From: Anoplolepis gracilipes
Taxonomy: Eukaryota; Arthropoda; Insecta; Hymenoptera; Formicidae
NCBI RefSeq assembly: GCF_047496725.1
Contig: NC_132971.1
Coordinates: 6,808,501 to 6,872,500, forward strand
DNA length: 64,000 bases
Direction of reading: 5' to 3'
The notes below the pieces were generated by a model that ran no database searches, had not been told where the DNA came from, and worked only from the letters and a program-made list of their open reading frames with translations. Position numbers and translations under genes: made by a program. This document shows positions 18,854-33,500 of this stretch, piece by piece (position 1 is the first letter of the stretch; every line of letters starts with the position of its first letter).

Positions 18854-21800
18854 TATATTTCACATTATTATACATTTATTTTATAAACTATTTGAGCCCA
18901 TAACCAAGATTCCCAGCCTTGAGATTGTCTCTAATACAAATTACTACTCATATTCTTATTATGAAGTGATTAAAAGAGTATACAAAATTATGTCAGATAT
19001 GTAAATATATATTGTAATAATTGTAATAATATATTGATATTGGAATATAATTGAATGTTACACACATAATATCGTATTGCAGATTCATAACAATTATATG
19101 ATAAAAAATTTGCGACATTTTCAATCTTATATCTTTACATCAAAAGCAGCAATTGACAAATACATATTATGCAATAAACAGCAAGTAATATCGTCGTAAA
19201 TTAATGTATCTGTGACTTTTGAGCTTGTTTGATTTAAAAATAATGACAATATATAAAAAAATGTGTGTACAAAGAGCCTTACCTCTTGATCTAATTTAGG
19301 AGGCGGTGTAGGTGCAGGTATAGACGGTTTCTTAGCAAGAGTTGGTGGCGGTGGGGGAGGATGCTCCGGAGGACGTGGTAGAGTTGGACTGCTACTTGTC
19401 GTTGACATTCCCAAAGGTCGTGCGCCGCCCAATCCACCTTTCTCCGGATCAGGCACTTCGCCAGGAGTCTCAGGCTTATCTTCTATCGAGGTATCAAATA
19501 CAAGTTGCAACGGTTGTGGTCCTGCAAGTGAAACTGTAGATGATATATTTTTACAAGATTTTGTAAGATTTGTATGTGAACAACAAGACTGACTCGTCTT
19601 ACCTGTCGGCGGACTTTCCGAGCTTCTGGAATTGTGCAATGAAGGCGCCGAACGTTTAAGTAGTCTACCCCAAGTGGCGACGTTTATGTTCATTTGATTT
19701 GCTCTTGGGAAATTTTTCACCTGCTGCTTGAAAATCTTTCGTTGACGTTGCAACTTAGGCTTTCGCGATATCATCGGATTCAAGAATTTTATTTCTGCGA
19801 ACAGGAGACCTTGCGGTTCCAACTGTAAGGCCATTCCATGTCGAACATCGTCAATGAATTCCTCTAAACGTAAGAACTTGACCGCGCATAGGGATCTCCA
19901 ATCTTTCCAATAAATGCCTATTTCAAGTTCTCTCGATTTATCTAGTTCGATAGAAAACCTAGAAATAAATGTGCGACATTGAAGATTGAACATAATCATT
20001 ATTAGCTTATAAGTACACAATTTGTACCTTTGGTCCCAAGCTTGTTGGGAACATGGACGCCAGCTAGTCTGTCCTACAGTTTGGTTATCCAATTTTATAA
20101 CTGCCATAATGTCATCTGGAAATAATAATAATTAATAATTAATTCAAAATAACGCAATTTTTAACACTATTTACAAAAAGATTGAAATCTTACTGCTTGT
20201 TTCGTCTTTCACACTATACGACTTGCTTGAACTGAGTCCTTTGACACCTTTAACAAAGCTACGTAAATCAGGACTAGCAGGATGTTCCCTCCGCGTACGA
20301 CCAGGCACTTCTTCCGCCAAGTCTTGACATCCCATAAGCCTTACCTAAACACATCGCGGTGCGTGATATAATAAAATCACATTGATTATTTCATTGCATT
20401 TTTTAATTCAGCATACCTCTAATTGTCCCGTGACAGCGGCGCATCTCGACACTGAAGCTGGTATAGTGGTTTTACTCTCCAAGGGACCGCGGAACGGTTG
20501 TAATGATGTATAAGTAACAGGAACTGGACTAGCCGATTGCACGCTAGCTAATTCTCTCTTTAATTGAGCCGCAGTACCGCTATCAGGTGGTAGCTCTTGC
20601 CTTCTGAGTTCAAGGGATAGTCTGAGCAAGTCCAATTTTCTACTGGATTCCGCGAGGCTTGCTTGAGCCTGTAGTGATTTTTTATTTATATAATAAAACA
20701 TGCTTTATATACATAAAATATCTTATTAATATAATATTAGTTTAATATTGTCAAGGAATAAAATTATATACACGTAGACAGAAGTGTGATATTCAACATA
20801 ATTAATGTTTATTAACAGCGCAATCAATATATACATCCTTGTTAATTTATATAAATGCTCAATTTTCAGCACTGAATGTGTAACAGCTCTTTCATAATAA
20901 TTTAGATAAAAAGCTATAATATACGGAATATTTCAAGAAAAATATAAATTAAACACACAAATCACAATATACAAATTTACAGTGTCCTTCAATAACCTTA
21001 AACAATGGAACGCGCAATTTATTTTACTGCATATAAATCTTATAACAAATAAGTGGAAAGCTTTTGTAAAGAACAATAAATAAATAAATAAAGTAGAAAG
21101 CTTTTGTAAAGAATCTAAAAAATCGACATATTTCAAATCTTCAATAATTATTGCGAAATATCAGATATCACTCTTTTCGCAATTTGAATGCCGGATGACG
21201 TTCGAGTTCGCTCAACGAGTAGGCCCGTCCTCTCGTTCCACCTTCCTCGAAGTATCTTCGACAATGTTCGCACGTACACGTTGGATTTTTCGACGGACCT
21301 ACGTGATGACCGGGCTTTCGAAACGCACTGACTACCGTTCCAAATCTTGAAGCTTTTACGATGTGATCAGTTCTTTCTCCGTATGGTGCAGCAAAGGGGG
21401 ACGTTACGCGGGAGGGTATGGTCGAAGGGAGAGGAGACGGGCTTTTGGATCCAAACTGACCGATACGATTGCGTGGAACATTTGAATGCGGAACGTAATT
21501 GCCGCGCGTCGCGTTGGATTCTTCCGTTTGATCCTTGCTCGCGTATCGACGTATGATCGAGTCTTTTTTAACGAGAGACTTATCACCGGCTATGAAATTC
21601 CAACCGACTGCTCCACTTTCATCGGAATCCTCGCCACTTTCCTCAGACGACCAACCTATCTCGTGTTTCTCCAAATATTCCCTCATCTTTCTATTTTGTA
21701 GAAGATGCTTCCGTTCAATTTGCGGTGATCGCCAGGTCTTCTTCTTCTGATCGTCAGTTTTCGCCAAAATATTCATTCTATGTATTCTATCACGATCCGT

Positions 21801-24800
21801 AGAATTGGCGTATTCGAAGCTATCACAAGGTGTCAAGTTAGATTTGCTGTTGATCAGAGACTCGATATCCGAAAACGTGTCCTTCGATGATGTCATAGTC
21901 ACTGAATCGTACGGAGAGAGAGCCGTGCTGGATGATGCCGCAGACGACCACGGAGCGGAATCTAGGTCTCGTATCCCACTGTACGAACTGAATCGTGAGG
22001 GATAGAGGGAACTCAGCATCTCGTCGCTGTCGTATCCCTTAGAACTGGCCAACGAAGGCATTCTCATCGGTGTATTTCGGAAGCTCGCGCATCGTCGCTC
22101 GGCGCTGCGCTTCAGAAACGCGTTGACGTCCTGAAATCCCCGCGGTAAGTTATTCGTCGCTTGCGTGTGAGTGACTTTGACATCCTCGTTCTCAAAGACG
22201 GTCATGGGCGTGCCGCGCTCGTCCTCGCTGGTCGTATCTGTGCTGGCATCGTCGTCGGATCCTGTGCAGTACACGTCGATATGTACCGTCCGCGACTTGC
22301 GTTTATTGCTGCTGTCCTCTTTCGCGGAGGAGTCTGATTTTTCCGTATCGATGGGAGGAATAGAACTGGTGGTCTCAACCGATGCTGGAGACGATCGAAT
22401 TTCCTGCTGGAAGGCAAGACAATCATATTATATAATATTATTATTATTCCGGATTCACTCGCAACATAAATTGTCGCGTGCATTCAGAATCCACCAAGTA
22501 TGACTCACCTCCTTCTTTTTCGGCTCGTCATATTTGTAGGCACCATCGCTCAATTTTCTCCCAGTTCTGCTACTCTTCACAGTCGACGAAGAACGTACAG
22601 ATTCGATATCGGTGGTTTGCGAAGCCGCGTCTCTGCTGATCGCTGTGGCTCGGTTACTCGTGGTCTTTTCCGCGACACGAGTGCAAAAGTGCGTGGTAAA
22701 GGCGCTCGACGCGCTTCCCTCCGCGCAATCCTCACAAACTTCTGGAACCGCGCTGAATTGTTGGCGGGAAAAGCGTTGATACGAGGAGGTTCGATGATGC
22801 CAGGAATCGGCGGATTCGCCAGAACTGGTGATTTTCTCGGGATTTGCAGTGGAAAGTACAATCCTACACGTGCTCTTACACCGACGATTATACTGCTGAG
22901 ATGGACGTCGAGTAGGTAGACTGGAGTAAGGGCGCGACGAGAACCGTTCGCTATTGTAGCCGGAATCATTGGCTCGGCCTCCGGATAAGTCGTCGTTGCC
23001 TGACGAGCTTGAACGCGGGAGAGTGTAAGATCTGTCATCCGACGATCTCTGGGACGGTCTCTCGGGCGGCGTGGACGTGAATAGTATATTCCCCCGTTGA
23101 AAGCCAAAGCCACCCGAGGATGACGGAACCGTCGGCGTCGTCAAACTCGGCGACGGTTCGCTCGTGTTCCAGCGGCATATCATGCGAATGCCACCCGCGT
23201 CGGCGGTCGTGGTGGTACCCGGTGGCATTTGTACGGTCTCGGAAGTCACTGTGTCGCCATGGCGGATCGTGACCTCGGCACGCACGAGCCACGGTGGCAC
23301 CTGACTCGCACCATCGTCGCCCGCCGAATTATCCTGACGTCCGTACATTTCACGTCTCTCCTCTTCCTCAGCCTCCGTCGCCGCGCCTTTATCCACCGCA
23401 GGACATTGTCGTTCTTCAATCGACTATGTCGTCGCGATAAGGAAACATCCGAATAATCCGTTCTCTTCGTCTGTTCCGTCAGGAGACGATGATCCGGTTC
23501 TATCGTCCGTATTCTTCTTCTGTTCATGGATTTGTAGTCTATCTCTCTTTTCTCTCTACACAAAGTTCTGTTGATGATTACGCGTGACACTTGCGGTCAC
23601 TCATCTAATTCTCTCGTCCGATTCCGTGATGTATCAAAGAGAGATCTTATATAATAACGTCTCTTCTAGTTGAGTCATACTCGTGTTTTACAGTTTCATC
23701 CGTAGCACAGTTTTTCCCGGAAGGATGGTAATACTGCGATATTGCATATCGCTACTCGATCTATTTTAGGTTTCCGTGTATTCGAGAACTATCGTAACGC
23801 TAATAGTTTCTTTTCGCTTCAATAAACGTCGCAAAACTATAGTGCTGATGCTTGGAAAAAGAAAAAGTTCGATTCATCAAACTGACTTCCTCGTATTGAA
23901 TAATTTCGTTGTGCGATTCCTCCCTCTCCTTATGACTTGTCAGTTTGCGAATTACACAATAACTTCCGCAATCGTTGCAACCACCGTGCTCTTTCTTTGT
24001 CTCTCGTAACAAACTGAGCAACGACGAGACGCATATAATTAGCACAATATAAATTTGGGAGCGCAACGTACAGTCGCACTAACTAAGAATACATCTGGAA
24101 TAAGGTGGTACTTTTCGTATGTATATATCACGACGGCCACCGACGCAATAATAAATGTCTGCGATATAATGATGCAAAGTCATCAGTCATGTGCCATGTT
24201 ACGAAAATTGATGCGCCCCGACCTCCTCGAAAATCTCGCTTATACCATTCGGTTTCGATAAATGTCGGTCAAATATGAATTCGAATATCTTATGTGCGCG
24301 TAAAATTATTTTTCGCATTTTTTATCTGCATCTCTGAAATGGAGAATTTCTCTCTCTGAATAATTCACATATGCTATACACGTATACACGTCAAAAATAT
24401 CGAGAATTCGAACTTTCGCAAACGGGTTGTTTATGACTCGGTCAGAGACGTCCGATTTAGTATATAGGCCTCCTGACAGCTCCAACTGATTTTGAAACGG
24501 ACGTCAGTCTTCTTGGAGCGCGGCGTTCAAGAAGAGAACAGCGAGAGGGGGCGACACGACGGCTTGTGGACGGCTTCATTTCTCAGTCTTCAGGTTCAAA
24601 TCGCATAATTAATTAAGTGTTACGATTATATGTCCGAATGCATGGTCGATATCTTCCTGGACGGATATTCACTCGATGAAAACATATACATTCCACGATC
24701 ACCTCCTTCGCGATCAACCGCACATATGTCGTCGGTTTATCGCGGGGTGCTTACTGGATACTGGATGATGATGCCGCCAGTCCTCCTCGAGAGACGGTAA

Positions 24801-25747
24801 CTAAGCGCGACCCGAAAAGGCGTCACGAGATGTACGGCGGGGTGGTGTGGATAGGGCTATTTTGAGAAATGCGCGTATAGAGTCGCCACCGACCCTCCAC
24901 AGGGTCCACGTCGACACGTTCTACGCTGCCGACGTCGCAATCTAGCTGTCGACGAGAAGTCGTTTTCATACCGGCGCATCCGAGAAACGCTCTCTCATCG
25001 CCGAGATATCAAACTCCAAGATAATTCAATTATTATAAAATGGATCTCTATTGTTTAAAAAATTTTTTTTTCTATTTAATTACAAATTTATAAGTTTGAT
25101 AATTTCATAAAAACCACTATACATATTATATATGTATACATACATATGTATAATATTATACACGTACACACATATATTATTATGATAGATACTATGCAAA
25201 ATATATCAAAATATCCCACTATTTTATTCGCTAAATAAAAAATTATTCTTCTTTTTTTCTTTTATTAAAATGTATTAAAAAGAAAAATAATTTTTTATTT
25301 TTAGTGAATAATATATGTATATATACATACATTTATTTTTATTAATAATTTCTATCAAACACAGGCCAACATCAATTTTAATCCTCAAACCTGTATAGGT
25401 GAAGGTTGGTATCCTAAAATCCAAATCCGTTGCCCAAACTTCTTTATTGTGTCAGGTTTCCAAGAAGTACCTTAATCTATAATAAAAGGCCAAGAAGGCT
25501 ATTTTCTATCATTTTTAAATTAGAATAATTCTGAAACGAGAAGTAATAAGCCAATGTTGTCAACGAGTTTAAGCTTGAAAAATCTAATAAATCAATTACA
25601 TTCAATAAATTAGAAAATAAATATTCCATGTATCTGTGCTAAACTTTTCATATCTTTTAACGTATGCTAATAGCTGTAGTTTCTGTAACATTTAAAATAT
25701 TTATTTGTATAAAAAAGTACAATTTTAAATGTTTTATTTTTTTATAC

Positions 25748-25799
<52 letters not shown>

Positions 25800-26148
25800 C
25801 ACAATGTACGTTAAAGAATACAAAAAGTTTTATACATATATTATATGGAATATTTGTTTTCTAATTTATTAAATTAATAATTGATTTTAAAAATAATAGA
25901 TTTTTTATCCTAAGCTCAAATCGACGCGTCAAATTGACATATAATTTCTCATTTCAGACTTATTTTAATTTAAAAATAACAAAAATGGCTTTTTTCATAC
26001 TTTTAAATTAGGATATTTTAGAAGCTACTGAACAGTTTACGTAACGAATTTCATTTTAAGGTACCAAAAACTTTCGGAATCACTTATACAGGTTTGGGAG
26101 TCAGAGAAACGTCAAAATTTGCCAGCTTTGTAATAATTATACTTTTAT

Positions 26149-26188
<40 letters not shown>

Positions 26189-26222
26189 CTCAATAATTTT
26201 TATCAATAATTATAATTTTTTC

Positions 26223-26279
<57 letters not shown>

Positions 26280-27525
26280 AAAAAATGCATATAAATAGTT
26301 TTTATAAAATGGTTTTTACAATTGACTAGAAAAAAATATTTTCTGTACAATGTATATATAAATTTTGATTTGAACGAATAAAACGTGAAATATTCCCATA
26401 CATGTGACATCTGTCATTTCTTAAAAAAACATTCATCTTACTGGAAACAGCAATTGTTTGCGTATTATAAGATATTTTCACCGAGAGAGGTGAATTCAGA
26501 CAATTTCCACATTATTATCGTTTCGAAACAGCTGTGTCAGAGAAGTGTGACGTAAATGGCTTCCTTTAACACTACACATACGCCCGCGTGCACGCGCGCG
26601 CGTACGTATTACAAAAGCCTTTCGTAGATTGCATGTCGCGTACAGATCCCCGCGCTTCTTCCGCTTCTACTTTGGACGGACAGCGAATTGGGAAAGAAAT
26701 AAATCACCTACCTCGGTTAAGGCCTTCTTATCAGCGACTCTGGCACTTTGTAGAAGACGTATCACGTTCTTGGCACCTTCCACGACAGCTGCCTCTATTC
26801 GTAATCGATGCCGCAGCTCCTCCACCCTCTCTTCCAACGCGAGCTCCAAGCTGGGCTCGTACCTATCTATAAGCACATTATTACATTTATTATTTATGTT
26901 ATATTCGTCACAAAATTGCACTCGCGACTACTCAAACAAAGTTCTTTCGTGTATCAACAACGCGCACAATAATTTTCTTATATAATGCCTATCTACCCAC
27001 ATACTTTATATCATGGAAAAAAGTGAGCCATTACGCGTGTAACGAATATATCCTTCTACGAACAAAGCACTTCCTTCCAAGAAACGTCATTTACCATGAA
27101 TGACGACCGTACCATATTGTACTTCTATACTGAATACGTGACATATAAATTCCTGGATGAGATATGAACGCATATCGCGTTCTGGAACAATTTCATTGCT
27201 GCAGTAAATGTCAGCTTACTGTCTCGTTGTTCCACGTAAACTTCGCGTTAACAATGAGATGTATACAGCTTAACTATAGTCATTCAAACAATTAAAACGT
27301 GAAGTTAACAATACAATGTATCCGAGATAATTCACCGAATCTTCTTTTAAAATACATATTCTCGTGTGTACGTATTTAAATAAATACAATATATTTTTAA
27401 GAAAAATCCACAATGTATAAATAATATATAATATAACAAATTTCATTAATTCGTTTTTCAAATTTATTACATTCAATGTCGGAGAAGAGTTTTATCAATT
27501 ACTTTGCAAAAAAAAAAATTTTAGA

Positions 27526-27569
<44 letters not shown>

Positions 27570-30500
27570 TTTTTTTTTTTCAATTGTTTCTTCCTTCTCT
27601 CAAATTCTCATTCCGGGCATTAATTATTATTAATAACAAAACCATCGTATACCTTTGTTGCTAGTTGTTTCGCCATTCGGTGGCAACGCATCGCCTCGTT
27701 GCTGCTGCTGCCGTGCTTGGCGCACCTTCATTATCCGCATGCGTAGGAACTCGATTTTGGCGCGGGAATCGTCTAGCATTTGTTGAGCCTCCTGTAGCAA
27801 TTTCTTGTCACGATGGCCGCTCGTTAAACTCTGTATCATATTTTCAGCACCCTGCTTGACCTGTTTCAAATATAGACAGGAAGAATATATGTATTATTCT
27901 ACTTTCTATTAAAGTAATATTGAAATTAGTATTAACTTGTATGTTACAAATCTACAATAAGAATTGATCATTTTCTTTCAAAAAAAAAAAAAAAAAAACT
28001 GAGAGGAAAGAGAATATAAAGGATAATTGGGGACAATTAAGACTTTTGCATTAACACGTAATAATCGGGGAGAGTTGAACGCGATATTCTAATTATTTCA
28101 AATCCTCGCGTGATATAACGAGAGATTATTTTTAGTAGGGGGAAAAACTTGCGGCTCACTGCACTGACTCACGCAAGGCCCTGATACAAGAAAAGTGAAA
28201 GAGAATTATCAAAGTTTTTTGCAGAAAGCGCCAAACAGACATGTGCGATAATTATTCTGAATCATACCGAGAAGAATACCGATAACTATTACTAATGATA
28301 TTACTAATGAAGACAGTTACAAGAGAGCCGACACTTATTGTCGCCTTATCGAATGTTCTCCGATATCGCGTAACAACTCATAGAAATGTTGATAACATGA
28401 CAGTTTTGATATCACGTGATATCATCCGTGTTTGTGAAGTGTATCACAATTATCTACTTGTAATCGGGAAATATATGAGAGTTGTGGTTCTTTAGCGGCA
28501 TCTACCTTCAGTTCGATATTGAGCTGCTTCTCCAAGGACAGGAGCCGAAGATCCGTGAATAGACCTTCCTGACTCGGCGACGAAGGCCCCATCGGTGATA
28601 GAGGCGTGTCTGAAACAAAAATAGAAACGTTCACGAAATGAAAGAATCCGATGATATGATCTAATGTATTCGCGACACCCACATTGCTAAAAGACAGGAA
28701 CGAAAATAAAATGTTATAAATTTTTCTCCAAACACATTCCTATCTCCTCGCGCTTCTTTTACGCGTCTGCGGATATTTTTCTTCATATTACGCCCGGATT
28801 TTTTTCGCATCTTCGTAAGCGAATGTTCCGTCTCAGACGCGTGCCTCAGTCTCGTATCCGACAATCTCTATGATTTGATGGTGAGATTACACCGTCCTCG
28901 GATCCTACTTTCCATAACCCAGTGCTGACACGTTAACAACTATTCTTCTGACTCCCACGTATTCGAGACCAGGGAGTGCGAAAAAAAAAGAGTGACGTTC
29001 CGCTTTGTTTCAGAAACGCACCGTTATAGAATTTCTCATCGCTCTTCCTCTTTTCGCTACGTACTCATTCCACCTGTCTATTACAATAAACGTCTTCGAG
29101 ATGTAGAATCTCTCTGGCCGGCGCGAATCGTTATATATGCAAATCAACTTGCGGCTACAATTTATATACGAGCAATATATACGTAATGTAATAATATTAC
29201 ACAATGCACAATAAAATGCACATTTATAACTTGTACCGGAACAGTGTGGGAACCGCAGGTCGGTAATTACGAGCGTTATTTCCGCGCCCGCCGGAACTTC
29301 CAGCAATTACATTAATCAATGTACCTTACGTAATCGTATCTTTTGTCATACGCGTATATTTTAATAACGCAGACGAGCTTTGTAATATGTCCTTAATCGC
29401 GAGTCCTCCTCATTAAAGATATTTTTTCACAATATGTCGCATCGTTATTCGCGTTTCGCACAGTTGGTAAAAAAAAAAAGTTAACGGTCCTTTATATGTA
29501 CATATAATAAGTTTAACGGAAAAAATGTCACATTTTGTGAAGTAACGCATCGCGCTAATTTCAAGCCTAATTAATACACGATTTTCGAGAGGGCAATTTA
29601 CATCGTCGTAGGTCGTTATTGGTCTACGCATGCGACCGGCGAATTTAGAGCTCGTTAGGGGTCCGATGTGGGGCACTTTTTCCTCCATTGAAATATGCCC
29701 CATTATGCGCTCGTACCTGCGAGGAAGCCACCGTAAACACGTGCACGCCACGGTTCCACGATTTCCCCGCATGTATATATACATACAGATAGATAGATAG
29801 ATACATACATACATACACACACACATTAATACACACACGCGCGCGCGCGCGCGCATGATAAACGACGCGTAGCGTCCGTTCGACGCCAATGAAACGAACG
29901 GACGGGAGCAACACGCTCGCGCACATACCGTCTATGTACACGGGAGCACACCGACATGTCCGAATAAGGCGAGGCAAGGGCGCGAGCGAAGAGCGGATAT
30001 TCGATTTTTCACGCGAATATTTCAAATCCATCGAAAATCTTCTAATTATTATTATAAGATTTGTTTAACTTTGACATAACGGTCCCCGTACATTTAATAT
30101 CTATGATGTTATTCATAATAGTTATAATGATATACGTAATTGATATATTCTGGGAAGCAGTGCCGGATCTATACATAAACTGTAGTTTAGGGCTAAAAAT
30201 TTTAAGGAGCTTTCTTAAAGAGTAAAAAAAATTATTTTTTTATTAATAAAATTGATATTGAAACAAAATTTTTATTATTATTGCAGACTATTTTGTAAAT
30301 TTATGACAATTTTATAATTATAAAGCGTGTATAATTGTAACATTTTTTTTGCTTGTTCAAATTTTCCACAAAAAGAAATAATGTTGAGAAAATATAGGGG
30401 TTCTTAAAGATTATCAGCGTAAAGGTCATAAATCTGATACTGCTGGAAAGTCCTGAAAATATCAAAGTCTAGTCAAATTTTTTTGTAAAAAAATTCCACG

Positions 30501-33500
30501 TAATCTTCCAAGTATTTTTGTTCAAAATTTCAGATAAAGAAAATATTTCTTGATATTCGTGTTGATATTCAACGGTATAAATAGATTTTTTTCTACGGTG
30601 TATTCTCTTCCTTCGCTATGGAAAAATCACCTGATGGATGAGAATCTAATTATAGCCGTTCGCAGAAGACTGCAACTCTAACAAACTTTGCTCATAAATA
30701 AATTTTATCGATTCTCGCGGTATCGTTGACAGTCTTCTCGGACAATCGCGGAACGGCTATTATTCCTGGATCGGCGCATAGGTGGATGTAAAATGGAGAG
30801 AAACAAGGAGTTCGCGCGTGAACGCAAACACACACGTACACGGGGCTTTGCACAATGCGGCAAAAACGATGGAGGTGGAGGAGGTGGAGGCGGCATGAAA
30901 GAGTTTGCGGGGACAATGCGGCATCGAGAGAGTCCCAGCGAAACCGTGTCATTAGCGCAGCTCGGCCGAACACGTGCCCCATTATATTCCACATCTCTGC
31001 CCTTGCGGGGGCCGACAAAGGTCTTCCTTGTTTTTGATACCACCACCCTCGTCGCATACACTACGGTTCCTCCTCTTCCCCCGGTTCTTCCTTTCCCGTT
31101 CTCTCTTTTTCTTTTTTCTCGTCATCCCTTCACGCAAAACGAACCGAGAGATTATCGTCGCGCGAATTTGAGAGGGTGTGAAGTTAGCACCCCGACATGC
31201 AATTTTTATAGTTCTGATTAGAGTTCTAACTTCTTCTTAAAGAGTTTTTTTTTTTTTAATTTAATGCTTTATCAAAATTATTTTCTATAAAGAACTCTTA
31301 AACTTTTTAAGAAGAAGCTAGAACTCTAATGAGAACTATAAAAATTGCATGTCGGGGTGCTAACTTCACACAGCCGAATTTGAGGAAGAAGGAAAAACGG
31401 AAGGGTGGTTACGCGCGCAAGGTGACTGCGACTCACTCGTTGCCATTTTCGCCGGTTCAACGACTCCGACAAGTACAGCGCACGCAACCCTTTCGGAGGA
31501 AGAGAGAGACAGAGAAAAGAGAGTCTCGAGGCGCGGATAATTGCCGCCTTCTCGGTAGCAGCGAAAGTAAAAGAAAAGGGCAGCAACTGAAGTGGCGATA
31601 GTTATGCAAAACGATCGGGCTATCGAGGCAATGTGCAACCAGCTGGCTTTGTCAGTGCCGTGTATGCTTAGACGAAAGGGTACTCAAGGTATATCTCTTT
31701 CGACCTGAAAAAGATCTATCGGACAAAGAGAACGTAAACTCTTTTTGTTTAATTTATTTTTTAAAAAAATCCGACGTTAATACGCGAAGCCGCAGAGCAA
31801 AAATTTATATGATGATCCCCGATAATAGTCGGAAATTATATGCGGTTGTACACGTAACCGCAATATGCATTGCGCTATCATTGCGTGTTGTCTTCTCCTC
31901 TCTCAGGTCCCATTCATAACTTTGCGTCAATGTTAAAGCCGTTCCATCTCTCTGCAGCGAGCGTGAGTTAGCGATACGTTCATAAAGCATGAACGCATCG
32001 TGGGGGAGAGCTCTTGTACAGTTTGTTAATGCATGTAAGAAACGATTGTTTGTGTGTGGTAGTTGTTTGCAACATCCTTATTACGGCATTGATTAAAATA
32101 ATTATCGTAACTATGCGAGAGATGCGAGTACGCGAAGCGCTTTATTTATAAGTCTAAGCCAGCTCGATGTAAAACGTGTGTGTTCCTCTAGCAAGTCGTC
32201 ATATAATAAACGTTTGTGTTAAAAACGGACATCTATAAAATTCCCATAATTTTTTTTCGAGAAGCTAATATTTTCTTGAGTTATTTCTAGACGCTTCAAC
32301 TCTATCGCGAAGAACATCATAACTCAAAGTGATCTTCTTTAAAACAAACATTTTATTACCAATTTTATTTTTTAATCATCAAGAACTCCTTCCGGAATAC
32401 ATTAAGGAGCTAAAAAATTCTGAAACAAGCTAGGAATTTATCTCAAGATTGTAAAAATGTGGGATAATAATTTCGCAGATGTTACGAAACATGTTACTGT
32501 GAGTTTTTTTACAAAAAATGTAAAAAAAAAGGAGTAAATTACAAGATGCAAGAAGGATGATTGATGATTTTTTTCTTGTTTTTTTTTTAACAAACGATCG
32601 AGTTGAGGATGACGTATCCTCTTCGGTAGCAAGCATATTTGAAAATAATATATAATCTATGTAGCAAGAACGCGAGATTTAACACCTTGTAATATCTTTA
32701 AAAGGAGAAACATCTCGATGTGCTCCGGTAACCTTTGGCGTAGTTTTTTATCCCGCACCGGACAAATTTTACCATAAATATACCCGAGGCGGCGATTTGC
32801 ATAAACGGCAAAAGCGTACCGAGAGATTAGCATATGCCTCGAAAAACCTACCGGTGAGTAACCCTGGGCGTTCGGCGAAGTAGCAGTTAAGTTATTAGCA
32901 TAGAGCCACCGATCGGTTGGCGATCGAGAAAATCGCGGGACCGATCCGATAGAAAGTGCAGCGTTAAAAAGGGCGTAATGTGGCGGCCGTTAAGCGAAAA
33001 TCACTCGAGATAAGGATGTTCGAGCAATATCGCACTGCTGATCCATGCGCAGTGCGATCGCCGCGCGCAATTTCCCCGAGATGCAATGAGGAGATAAATT
33101 GGATAATTATCTGCGAGAATGACGCTCGTTGTGGTACCCTCGATAATGGTTGATACGGCGAGGAGGGGGGATAAGGCAGCGGCTACCGGAACCTATCGGT
33201 TATCCACGATCATTGAATGATCGTAGGCGTCAATTGTCATCCATGGCGAGCGCGAACGCGAGCGAGAGAAGAATCTGCACAGCAGAGCTGTCAGAGGCAG
33301 CATCGATACGACAAACGGAACGAGTTACAAGATGAGATCAATAAGCTCTCGTAGTTCAACGAGGTTTATCGATCTAGTCCATTTGCTGATTTATTAGCTC
33401 GAGAATTGGAATTTCCGCGATAAATTTATCATCGTCTACGTCACAAGTATCACACGTATGTTGGAAAAGATAATATTTCGAGATTTTTACACTCCGATTT

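Larger units (their letters stand above)
23397..26711. other. 5' flank of the nested gene within Pkn intron 6
   Basis: Sequence to about 25000 is mixed, with CpG-rich blocks at 24440-24990 that could hold the promoter of the nested minus-strand gene. From 25030 it becomes AT-rich, with an (AT)n run at 25756-25797, a possible small transposon at about 25384-26100, and AC/AT repeats at 26150-26275. No coding exon seen. Confidence 0.4.

Noticed and set aside
19127..20107. Continuous minus-strand open frame of 326 codons
   Set aside because: It is Pkn exons 9 to 11 read through their introns; the conserved C2-like and Pro-rich parts fit the spliced model and the intervening parts do not.
22577..23113. 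Minus-strand frame of 178 codons overlapping the nested gene
   Set aside because: Out-of-frame shadow of the 296-codon first exon; Arg/Pro-rich composition is typical of a shifted frame in CpG-rich coding DNA.
30692..31221. Overlapping plus and minus frames with Gly or Pro runs
   Set aside because: The runs come from a GGA/TCC triplet repeat read on both strands; no conserved domain.
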